NCBI RefSeq assembly: GCF_034259325.1
Contig: NZ_JAXIVS010000013.1
Location: 62,001-126,000 of the forward strand
Length of the DNA: 64,000 nucleotides
Reading direction: 5' to 3'
Source of the DNA: Hyalangium ruber
GTDB taxonomy: Bacteria; Myxococcota; Myxococcia; Myxococcales; Myxococcaceae
The notes under the pieces were generated by a model. It saw nothing but the letters and a program-made list of their open reading frames with translations. It did not search any database and had not been told where the DNA came from. Made by a program: the position numbers and the translations under genes. How positions within the stretch are numbered: the stretch's first letter is position 1; the number at the start of each line of letters is the position of its first letter. Of the stretch, positions 56,214 through 64,000 are shown piece by piece.

Positions 56214-57980
56214 CTACTTGTGGATCTCGATGCAGTCGAGCTCCGCGTAGTTGACACCCTTGGTGAGCCGGATCGTGTTCGAGCCCGCGTTCAGGTTCAC
56301 GGCGATGGTCGCCAGGGTCCAGTTGTCCCAGCCCGTCTTGGCGTACGAGAGGGCCGTGCTCGCCCCGCCGTTGACCGACACATAGTGCGAGCTCGTCGCG
56401 GTGCTGCCGTTGGCGAAGCGCACCCGCAGCTGGTAGGCGCCGGCCGAGGGCACTGTCACGTTCCGGAACTCGACCCACGAGTCCGAGAAGTCGATGCCAC
56501 CCACGACGCGCTCGCTCGAGGCACCGCCCACGGCGAAGCGCACCGAGGCCCGATTGAGGGTCGCGTTTTCGGCCTCGTAGCGGTTGAGCTCCACGTAGTC
56601 GAGCTCCGCGTAGCTCGTGCCCTTGGAGAACCGGATCGTGTTGTCCCCGGCCTTCAGGGTGACGAAGGTGGTGGCGCTCGTCCACACGTCCCAGCCCGTG
56701 TGAGGGTAGGTGATGGCCGTGGCGGCGGCCCCGTTGACCGAGACGTTGTGGGTGCTGGGCGCTCCCATGCCATTGGCGAAGCGCACGGTGAGCGCGTACG
56801 CGCCGGCCGACGGCGCCCAGACATTGCGGAACTCCACCCATGAATCCGCGTAGTCGATGTAGCCGACGACCTGGCCATTCGAGGCGCCGCCCACGGCGGT
56901 ACGGGCGGTGGCGTGGTTGATGACCGCCAGCTCGGCCTCGTAGCGGCTCGCGCCGAGCTTCTCGCCCGAGGGCAGCGCCAGCGCCGTGCTGGTGGTGGCG
57001 GGCGTGCCGAAGTTCGGGCTGCCATCGGCGTTCCAGGTGAAGCGCTGCGCGCGGAGGCTGCGTCCGCCCCAACCGCTGCCCGAGGTCTGGTTGGCGTGGT
57101 AGACGAGCCAGTCCTGAGTGCCATCCGGCGACGTGACGAAGGTGTTGTGGCCCGGGCCATAGGCGGTGGCGGTCTTCGAGAAGACACAGCCGTTCGACTT
57201 CGCCCACGAGGACTGCTGCAGGAGGTTGGCCGTGCTGGAGGCCGCCAACATCCCGAGGCAGTAGTCATCCGTCCAGCTGCCGCTGGCCGAGTAGATGATG
57301 AAGATCTTCCCGTTGCGCTGGAGCACCTGCGGCCCCTCGTTGATGTAGGGCGGGCCGCCGAGGCGCTCCCAGGTGCCGAGGGGCGAGGAGATGAGCACCC
57401 GCTCCCCGCTGATCGTGTACGGGTTGCTCATGGGCGCGATGTAGAGGTTCTGCTGGATGTTGGTGAAGCCGTCCCAGCCGGACCAGAGGAAGTAGAGCGA
57501 GGCGCCCACCTGCAGGACGGTGCCGTCGATGGCCCAGCGATCCGTGGGCGCGGAGATCTTCCCCTTGAGCGTGTAGCTGCCCTGCGGGTCGGTGCCGGTG
57601 CTCTCCAGCACGTACATGCGGTGGTTGTCGTTGTTGCCGTCGTCGGCCGCGAAGTAGATGTAGAAGCGGCCATTGAGAAACAGCAACTCCGGCGCCCAGA
57701 CTCCGCAGCAGAGGGCGCCCGTGTTGGAGGGTCGGGTCCACACGGTGACCCGGTTGCCCGAGGCCAGCCCCGTCAGCGTGCGCGACTTGGTGATCGCGAT
57801 GGCCGTGTCGGAGTTGATGCTCTGCACCAGGTAGTAATAGCCGTTGTACTGGACGATGGAGGGGTCCTGCCCCGCCGCGACGATGGGGTTGTAGAACGTC
57901 TGGGCGGAGGCCACGCTCGCCAGTAGCAGCAAGGCGGTGAGCAGGGGGAACCGCAGGACTGCGAGGATGGGGGAGTGCAT
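56214..57980 (-). CDS. Secreted GH43 arabinanase-like enzyme with two CBM35-like modules
   Basis: 588 residues. Signal peptide (LLTALLLLASVASA). Five-bladed propeller of GH43: the catalytic Asp in AAGQDPSIVQ, the transition-state Asp in RWAIDGTVLQ and the acid Glu in PYINEGPQVLQ. Two tandem CBM35/CBM6-like modules of ~120 residues follow (YEAELAVINHATAR and YEAENATLNRASVR), each ending in a LDYVEL- or LDCIEI-type strand. It probably cuts alpha-1,5-arabinan or related plant polysaccharide outside the cell. A 148-base gap separates it from the divergent pyrophosphorylase. Confidence 0.88.
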   Translation of the reverse strand: MHSPILAVLRFPLLTALLLLASVASAQTFYNPIVAAGQDPSIVQYNGYYYLVQSINSDTAIAITKSRTLTGLASGNRVTVWTRPSNTGALCCGVWAPELLFLNGRFYIYFAADDGNNDNHRMYVLESTGTDPQGSYTLKGKISAPTDRWAIDGTVLQVGASLYFLWSGWDGFTNIQQNLYIAPMSNPYTISGERVLISSPLGTWERLGGPPYINEGPQVLQRNGKIFIIYSASGSWTDDYCLGMLAASSTANLLQQSSWAKSNGCVFSKTATAYGPGHNTFVTSPDGTQDWLVYHANQTSGSGWGGRSLRAQRFTWNADGSPNFGTPATTSTALALPSGEKLGASRYEAELAVINHATARTAVGGASNGQVVGYIDYADSWVEFRNVWAPSAGAYALTVRFANGMGAPSTHNVSVNGAAATAITYPHTGWDVWTSATTFVTLKAGDNTIRFSKGTSYAELDYVELNRYEAENATLNRASVRFAVGGASSERVVGGIDFSDSWVEFRNVTVPSAGAYQLRVRFANGSTATSSHYVSVNGGASTALSYAKTGWDNWTLATIAVNLNAGSNTIRLTKGVNYAELDCIEIHK

Positions 57981-58128
57981 CGAGGCCTCCGGGAGGGGGA
58001 CGGCTGGTATGCACCTGCTGCATGAGCCTTTAAAACGAGAAATTCAAGATAAATCTGTTGAAGGCAGCTCAAGGGCAGAGGATGGCGATTGAGGGGAGCG
58101 AGACCCGGGACTAAGTAATCCCACGCCC

Positions 58129-59226
58129 ATGACCGACACTTCCGAAGGCTTCGATCCGGTGCAGTTCCAGCAGCTGGTGGCGCGGGTTCGTCAGGAGCAG
58201 AAGAACCCCTCCACGCCCGTGGCTGAGCCTCAGCCGCTCCCGGCCTCAGATCTCCAGCAGATGCCCGCCCCGGGCACGGCGCTCCATGCGGAGTGTCTGC
58301 GTTTGGGCGAGGAGGCGCTGCGGAGAGGGGAGGTCGCCTTCATCATCCTGGTAGGGGGCGCGGGCACGCGCTTCGGCGGGGGCGTCAAGGCGCTCGTGCC
58401 GATCCTCGAGGAGCGCACCATCATCGACCTGCGGCTGGAGAACATCCGCGAGGTGGGCCAGCGCTACGGGAAGAGCGTGCCGGTGGCGCTGATGACCTCG
58501 CCGATGACGCACGAGGCGATCGCGGAGTACGTCACCCAGAACAAGCTGGAGAAGGACGTGCTCCTGTTCGAGCAGCGGATGCTGCCGCGCCTGACTTCGA
58601 ACTGGGAGCTGTTCCGGGACGCCGAGGGCAAGGTGTCCCTGGCGCCGTCCGGGCACGGAGACTTCTTCCGGGCGCTGAAGGAGAGCGGCACGGGGGCCGA
58701 GCTGCACCGGCGCGGCGTGCGCCACGTGTTCTTCTCCAACGTGGACAACATGGGCGCGACGTTGGATCCGCTGATCGTCGGGCTCCACGTCAAGAACGCC
58801 AAGGAGATGACGGTGGAGGTCACCCCGCGCGCCAACGCCACGGGCACGCTGGACACGGGCGCGGCGCCGGTTCGTATTGGCGATCACCTCCTGCTCATCG
58901 AGCACGTCGACTCGAAGAAGCACGCCTTCATCAACACCAACAACCTGGCCTTCCAGCTGGCGGCCATCCTCGAGAAGGACATCGAGGTGCCCTACCGCGT
59001 GGCGCGCAAGAAGGTGGAGGGCCACGAGGTGCTCCAGCTCGAGCAGGTGACGGGCGAGGCCAGCACGCTGGTAGGCAAGGATGGGCGCCCGCTGCTCTCG
59101 GTGGCCTTCATCGAGGTGCCGCGCATGGACCCGAAGACCTCGCGCTTCGAGCCGATCAAGGCGCCCGAGGACATGGACTACGTCATCCCCCGGCTCCGGC
59201 AGCGGTTCCAGGGGCCCGCGAAGTGA
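58129..59226 (+). CDS. UDP-sugar pyrophosphorylase-like nucleotidyltransferase
   Basis: 365 residues. [20 protein letters not shown] is the UDPGP-family nucleotide loop with its Gly-rich stretch and activating Lys. [13 protein letters not shown] is the metal/sugar-phosphate site; [14 protein letters not shown] and the later FINTNNLAF fit UAP/UGP-type enzymes. It makes a UDP-sugar from UTP and a sugar-1-phosphate; whether glucose or N-acetylglucosamine is not clear. The GTG of the M24-like gene overlaps its TGA. Confidence 0.83.
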   Translation: MTDTSEGFDPVQFQQLVARVRQEQKNPSTPVAEPQPLPASDLQQMPAPGTALHAECLRLGEEALRRGEVAFIILVGGAGTRFGGGVKALVPILEERTIIDLRLENIREVGQRYGKSVPVALMTSPMTHEAIAEYVTQNKLEKDVLLFEQRMLPRLTSNWELFRDAEGKVSLAPSGHGDFFRALKESGTGAELHRRGVRHVFFSNVDNMGATLDPLIVGLHVKNAKEMTVEVTPRANATGTLDTGAAPVRIGDHLLLIEHVDSKKHAFINTNNLAFQLAAILEKDIEVPYRVARKKVEGHEVLQLEQVTGEASTLVGKDGRPLLSVAFIEVPRMDPKTSRFEPIKAPEDMDYVIPRLRQRFQGPAK

Positions 59227-60320
59227 CGGCCCCGAGCGCGGAGCTGGAAGCAAAGCTGGCCCGGGTGCGGGAGAGCCTGGAGCGCCACGACCTGGGCGCG
59301 GTGCGTCTGCGCGGGGTGGACTGGTTCGCCTGGGCGACGTGCGGTGGCTCGAACGTGGTGCTGCTCACCACGGACGTGGGCGTCGCGGAGGTGCTCATCA
59401 CCCGCGAGGGTGCGTGGGTGCTCACCGACGCCATCGAGTCGGCGCGGCTGGAGGAAGAAGAGGTCCCCCCCGGCTTGCCCGTGTGGTCCTCCCCATGGGT
59501 GGAGCGGACACAGCTGCGCGAGGACTTCGTCGAGGAGCAGCGGGGAGGGCGCCGGGTGGCCTCGGATCGGCCCTCGGGGCAGGAGGTGGCGCTGCCCGCC
59601 GAGCTGGTGGAGGCGCGCCACTCGCTGCTGCCCGAGGAGCTGGAGCGCTACCGCGCGCTCGGGCGTGACGCCGCCGAGGCGATGACCGAGGTGATGCTCG
59701 CGGCGAAGCCGGAGTGGACGGGCTGGCAGCTCGCGGGCGCCGGGGCCGAGGCACTGTGGGCGCGAGGCATCCATCCCGCGCTGACGCTGGTGGGCGAGGA
59801 GCGCCGCTTGCCGCTGCACCGCCACGCCACGGCGAGCCGGGAGCCCCTGGGTGCGCGGGCCATGCTGGTCTTCTGCGCCCGGCGGCACGGGTTGTTCGCC
59901 AACCTCACCCGCTTCGTCTACTTCCGACAGCCCAGCCAGGAGGAGCGCCAGTTCGTGGCCGACGTGGCCCGGGTGGAGGCGGCGGCGTTCCGGGCTTCGC
60001 GTCCCGGCACGACGCTCGGGGAGGTGTACGCCGCCATGGTCCAGGCCTACGCGGCCTGTGGCCACCCCGGCGCCGAGGTCTACCATCACCAGGGCGGCTC
60101 GTGCGGCTACCTCTCGCGGGATGACGTGGCGGTGCCGAGCTCGCAGGTGGTCCTCCAGCCGCGCAACGCCATGGCCTGGAACCCCTCGCTGCCGGGAGCG
60201 AAGATCGAGGATACGGTCGTCCTGGGCGACGGCGGTGGACTGGAGAACCTCACGGTGGACCCGCGCTGGCCCACCTTCACGGTGGAGGGCCGCGTCCGGC
60301 CGGATCTCCTGGTGCGTTAG
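59223..60320 (+). CDS. M24 (creatinase/aminopeptidase P fold)-like protein, metal ligands missing
   Basis: 365 residues from the GTG overlapping the preceding TGA (GTGA). The N-terminal half ([17 protein letters not shown]) resembles creatinase N-terminal domains; the C-terminal half has pita-bread spacing. The metal Asp pair should lie around [17 protein letters not shown], where the second Asp is Asn, and HHQGGSCGY replaces the GHGIG histidine loop. It is therefore probably inactive as a metallopeptidase, or an acceptor-binding relative. Confidence 0.7.
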   Translation: MTAPSAELEAKLARVRESLERHDLGAVRLRGVDWFAWATCGGSNVVLLTTDVGVAEVLITREGAWVLTDAIESARLEEEEVPPGLPVWSSPWVERTQLREDFVEEQRGGRRVASDRPSGQEVALPAELVEARHSLLPEELERYRALGRDAAEAMTEVMLAAKPEWTGWQLAGAGAEALWARGIHPALTLVGEERRLPLHRHATASREPLGARAMLVFCARRHGLFANLTRFVYFRQPSQEERQFVADVARVEAAAFRASRPGTTLGEVYAAMVQAYAACGHPGAEVYHHQGGSCGYLSRDDVAVPSSQVVLQPRNAMAWNPSLPGAKIEDTVVLGDGGGLENLTVDPRWPTFTVEGRVRPDLLVR

Positions 60321-60347
60321 GCGCCGAGGGACTCCCAGCCGGAGCGC

Positions 60348-62039
60348 GTGAGAGAGGCGCCCTTGCACGATGTCGTGACGTACTTCGCTCCACAGCCGGA
60401 CCCGACCGAGGTGCCAGTCCGGCTCGCCAGCCCGTTCGCCTCCGGGCCGCCGCACCCCCTGGCGCGCCGAGCCGCCGAGGAGCTGCAACTGCGCCTGCGC
60501 CGAGGCGAGCTGGCGGGTGGGCTCGACCTCCGCTCCCTCGACGAGCCGGGCCGCGGCAAGATGTTCGGAGTGCTGGTCGTCGCGGCGCCGGATGGCCGCA
60601 TCGGCTACCTGTGCGGATTCTCGGGCATGCTCGGAGAGAGCTGGTACGCCGATGGGTTCGCGCCGCCGCTCTTCGATCCGGTCGCGCGAGACGCCTTCTG
60701 GCCCGCGGGTCAGGCCGAGCTGGACGCGCTCGATGAGCGCCATGCCGAACTGGTCGATGGCGCGGAGCCCGTCGTGCTGCGCGCGAGGCTCGCCGAGCTG
60801 ACCGCGCGCCAGGCCGAGGCCGCCACCGAGCTGAGCACGCGCCACGAAGCGAACCGTCGCTGCCGGCACGATGCGCGCGGACGCCTGGCCGAAGGGACAC
60901 GCGGAGAGGACGAGCGCCGAGAGGCCCTGCATGCACTCGGGCAGGAGAGTCGCGCCGACGCCGCGGAACGCCGACGGCTGGAGCTCGCGCACCAGCAGGA
61001 ACGTGAAGCCCTGGAGTCCGCATTACGAGCGTTCGACACGCGGCGCGCCGAGCTCGAGCACCTGCGCGCCGAACGTTCGAGGCAGCTCTGGCAGCAGATC
61101 GCCTACTCCTACGTCATCCCCAACGCGCGGGGCGAGGAGCGGACCCTGGGGGTGATGTTCGCGCCCGAGCCGCCGCCGGGAGGGGCGGGCGACTGCGCCG
61201 CGCCGAAACTCCTGGGACAGGCCTATCGCCACCAGCTGAAGCCCCTGGCGCTCGCCGAGTTCTGGTGGGGAGCGCCGCCCCTCACCGGCGGACGCCAGGC
61301 GGGCGAGTACTACCCAGCCTGTCGGAGCAAGTGCGGTGCGGTCCTGCCCTACATGCTCGAAGGCCTGTCCGTCGATCTGGCGCCACTCCCCGACACGGCC
61401 GCCATCCCGGAGGATGCGCCGCGAGTCCTGTACGAGGACCCGTGGCTGCTCGTCGTGGACAAACCGTGCGGCCTCCTCTCGATCCCCGGCCGCCATGACT
61501 CGCTGCGTGACTCGGTGCTCGTCCGTCTCCGGCGGCGGTACCCGGAGGACGCCGAACTGCTCGTCATGCACCCCCTCGAAGTCGACATCTCGGGGCTCCT
61601 GCTCGTCGCCAGGGACCCGGAGACCCACGCGGCGCTCCAGCGCCAGTTCGCGCGACAGGAGGCGGACAAGCGCTACGTCGCCTGGCTGGACGGTCTCCTT
61701 CCGGGCGACCAAGGCACCGTCGAGCTGCCGCTCCGGGCCGATGTCGAGCACCGTCCCCGGCAGCGGGTCGATCCGCTCCACGGCAAACGCGCCATCACCC
61801 AATGGTATGTGGTGCGGCGAACGGACACCCAGACCCGGGTGTCGCTCTTTCCCCGGACCGATCGCCCGCACCAGCTCCGCGTCCATGCCGCTGACCCGCT
61901 CGGGCTGGGGGCTCCCATCGTGGGGGACCGACTGTATGGCCATGACGCAGCGCGCTTGATGCTTCACGCCGAGGCTGTGACATTCCTGCATCCGCGTAAG
62001 AACGAGCGCCTCGAGTTCCAGAGCCCCGCGCCCTTCTAA
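60348..62039 (+). CDS. RluA-like pseudouridine synthase with N-terminal extension
   Basis: 563 residues from a GTG. The last ~230 residues are RluA-like: VVDKPCGLLSIPG, VMHPLEVDISGLLLVARD, KRYVAWLDG and RPHQLRVHAADPLGLGAPIVGDRLYG. The catalytic motif HRLDxxTSG reads HPLEVDISG, so the nucleophile Asp is Glu. The N-terminal ~330 residues, with a coiled-coil-like Glu/Arg/Ala stretch (~150-250), match the fused domain seen in a long RluA subgroup of about 560 residues. Activity is uncertain because of the Asp-to-Glu change. Confidence 0.8.
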   Translation: MREAPLHDVVTYFAPQPDPTEVPVRLASPFASGPPHPLARRAAEELQLRLRRGELAGGLDLRSLDEPGRGKMFGVLVVAAPDGRIGYLCGFSGMLGESWYADGFAPPLFDPVARDAFWPAGQAELDALDERHAELVDGAEPVVLRARLAELTARQAEAATELSTRHEANRRCRHDARGRLAEGTRGEDERREALHALGQESRADAAERRRLELAHQQEREALESALRAFDTRRAELEHLRAERSRQLWQQIAYSYVIPNARGEERTLGVMFAPEPPPGGAGDCAAPKLLGQAYRHQLKPLALAEFWWGAPPLTGGRQAGEYYPACRSKCGAVLPYMLEGLSVDLAPLPDTAAIPEDAPRVLYEDPWLLVVDKPCGLLSIPGRHDSLRDSVLVRLRRRYPEDAELLVMHPLEVDISGLLLVARDPETHAALQRQFARQEADKRYVAWLDGLLPGDQGTVELPLRADVEHRPRQRVDPLHGKRAITQWYVVRRTDTQTRVSLFPRTDRPHQLRVHAADPLGLGAPIVGDRLYGHDAARLMLHAEAVTFLHPRKNERLEFQSPAPF

Positions 62040-62220
62040 GGTCGGCAGGCGCACATAGCGGGCGTTATCTCTGGCATTACCGGCCACGGTCAGGGAAAGT
62101 GTGCCACGAGCTCTCCCTCCTACCGTGCAAGCGGGCACTTGTAGGCACTCCTGTGCGTCGCGGGACGCGAGAAGGGGGGGCTGCCGCACATCCGTGCCCG
62201 GTCCCCTGTCGTACCGAAGG

Positions 62221-62250
62221 GGCCTGTCCCATCTTCAGAGGGGACGGGCC
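62221..62250 (+). promoter_or_regulatory. infC leader hairpin 1
   Basis: GGCCTGTCCC and GGGACGGGCC pair as a 10-bp stem with one G-U pair and a 10-base loop. It lies just upstream of hairpin 2 and shares its last two bases with it, so the two cannot be fully formed together. The leader (62040-62277) is about 240 bases long with no gene. Confidence 0.5.
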
Positions 62251-62266
62251 TGAAACCCAATTCAGG
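62249..62266 (+). promoter_or_regulatory. infC leader hairpin 2 overlapping the ribosome-binding site
   Basis: CCTGAA and TTCAGG pair around a 6-base loop; the 3' arm (62261-62266) covers part of the AGGAGG (62264-62269) used by infC. If formed, it would limit translation of IF-3. This gives a possible autoregulatory switch with hairpin 1. Confidence 0.55.
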
Positions 62267-62277
62267 AGGAAAGTCAC

Positions 62278-62958
<681 letters not shown>

Positions 62959-62968
62959 TCGACGCCTG

Positions 62969-62995
62969 CACGCGGTGGACGCGATCCACCGCGTG
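62969..62995. terminator. Bidirectional terminator between infC and galK
   Basis: CACGCGGTGGA and TCCACCGCGTG pair perfectly (11 bp) around the loop CGCGA. It lies 11 bases after the infC stop and 19 before the galK stop, between convergent genes. It most likely ends both transcripts. Confidence 0.75.
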
Positions 62996-63013
62996 TAGCG
63001 CACCGAAGGTGCC

Positions 63014-64000
63014 TCAAGCCCCCGCGGACTGGGGCACCAGGATCGTCGGCCGCTGGCCCGAGCGGGCCGCGTAGCTCTGCGCGATCCGCGTGGCCACGGC
63101 CGCTCCGGTGCCCTCCCGGGCCATCATGACCACGGAGCCGCCGAAGCCACCTCCCGTGAGGCGCGCGCCGTAGACGTCCGCATCCGCCCGCGCCAGGTCC
63201 ACGAGCAGATCGATCTCGGGGACGGAGACGTCGTAGTCGAGCCGCTGCGAGTCATGCGAGGCGTAGAAGAGGGTGCCCAGCCGGCGGAGATCTCCACCGC
63301 GGAGCGCCTCCACCGTGGCCAGCACCCGGGCATTCTCCGTCACCACGTGCCGCACGCGCCGGCCCAGGGGATCGGGCAGCGTCTCGGCGCGGGGGAGATC
63401 CGCCTCGGTCAGGTCTCTCAGCTGCGCGACGCCGAGCATCGCCGCGGCGCGCTCGCACTCCGCGCGCCGGGTGCGGTAGTCGCCGCCCGCGACGCTGTGG
63501 GTGACGCCCGAGTTGATGACGATCGGATCCAGGCCAGGCGGTAGCGGTACCCGCTCGTAGCGCATGTCCCGCGTGTCGAGGAACAGCGCGGACCCCTGAC
63601 CGGCGATGTGAACGGCCATCGGGTCCATCACGCCCACCGGCGCGCCGACGAAGTCGTTCTCTACCTTCTGGCCCAGCTGCGCGAGCCGGACCTCGTCGAT
63701 GGGCAGGGAGAACGCCTCGCGCAGGGCCCTCAGGAGGCACACGTCCAGCGAGGCGCTCGAGGACAGCCCGCTGCCCAGGGGGACCTCGGAGGAGATGCGC
63801 ACCTCGAACCCCGACAGCGCGTGCCCTTCGCGCCGGAGCACCTGGGTGACGCCCTGCACGTAGTCGAGCCAGCCCCGGTCATGGGCCTCCTGGCCCAGCT
63901 CGAACTCCAACACCTCGCCGGCGCGGCTCTTGTTGACGCTGAAGGCGCGCACCTTCGAGTCCTGCCGCCGCCGCAGCTCGACGTGCGTCTGCTGTGGGAT
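63014..64000 (-). CDS. galK: Galactokinase (N-terminus outside window)
   Basis: The frame is open to base 64000, so the N-terminus lies outside the window; about 328 residues are visible. GHMP-kinase motif 2 is VPLGSGLSSSASLDV, and the C-terminal motif 3 is GARLTGGGFGGSVVMM. FVGAPVGVMDPMAVHIAGQG and RAECERAAAML are galactokinase family text. It phosphorylates galactose at C1 in the Leloir pathway. No other gal gene is in view. The 3' end is next to a shared terminator with infC. Confidence 0.9.
   Translation of the reverse strand: MPQQTHVELRRRQDSKVRAFSVNKSRAGEVLEFELGQEAHDRGWLDYVQGVTQVLRREGHALSGFEVRISSEVPLGSGLSSSASLDVCLLRALREAFSLPIDEVRLAQLGQKVENDFVGAPVGVMDPMAVHIAGQGSALFLDTRDMRYERVPLPPGLDPIVINSGVTHSVAGGDYRTRRAECERAAAMLGVAQLRDLTEADLPRAETLPDPLGRRVRHVVTENARVLATVEALRGGDLRRLGTLFYASHDSQRLDYDVSVPEIDLLVDLARADADVYGARLTGGGFGGSVVMMAREGTGAAVATRIAQSYAARSGQRPTILVPQSAGA

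Overview
The window reads as chromosome of a myxobacterium (order Myxococcales, probably Cystobacterineae such as Archangium, Cystobacter, Hyalangium or Stigmatella). The evidence is high GC with G/C-ending codons, a MYXO-CTERM-like sorting tail, an infC that starts at an ATC codon with a long C-terminal tail as in Myxococcus Dsg, many Ser/Thr kinase, FHA and histidine-kinase genes, and a SitA-like lipoprotein toxin with its immunity gene. Genus-level placement is inference.

Layout. 1-2534: tail of an exported FN3 protein, then a wHTH/AAA+ ATPase. 2628-9869: an AT-richer island whose only large gene encodes a ~2130-residue protein with an NTPase domain and a kinase domain. The island lies between two copies of a 213-bp direct repeat made of the tail of the AAA+ gene and the tail of a convergent WbqC-like gene. 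10005-20444: core-type genes (WbqC-like, hybrid-type histidine kinase, PhyH dioxygenase with aldo/keto reductase, hydrolase, xthA, plsC, ferredoxin reductase, UspA, SDR-like). 20546-30420: MscS channel, a two-gene iron-sulfur flavin amine dehydrogenase, an ECF sigma/anti-sigma/bactofilin-like envelope operon, truD, and an outer-membrane lipoprotein. 30577-36692: signalling run (FHA-GAF-cyclase, Ser/Thr kinase, GIDE-like membrane protein, ATP-grasp). 36736-39882: VWA lipoprotein and an exported protein. 40023-43543: accessory stretch with a collagen-like lipoprotein, a decayed sigma-54 activator, and an AHH-nuclease lipoprotein toxin with an Imm11-type immunity gene. 43715-48792: histidine kinase, esterase, response regulator and KaiC-like ATPase. 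48888-50234: M28 peptidase. 50231-56143: a tightly coupled four-gene operon with two asparagine-synthetase paralogues lacking the glutaminase cysteine, a zinc-ribbon membrane protein, and a fold-III PLP-type protein lacking the usual lysine. 56214-64000: GH43 arabinanase-like enzyme, UDP-sugar pyrophosphorylase, M24-like protein, RluA-like protein, infC, and galactokinase (cut by the window end).

The strongest candidates for undescribed biology are (1) the island with its giant NTPase-kinase protein and mosaic flanking repeat, (2) the operon of Cys-less asparagine synthetases with the Lys-less PLP-fold protein, and (3) the SitA-like toxin/immunity pair. No rRNA, tRNA, CRISPR array, integrase or transposase was recognised. 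All calls come from reading the sequence; no database search was run.
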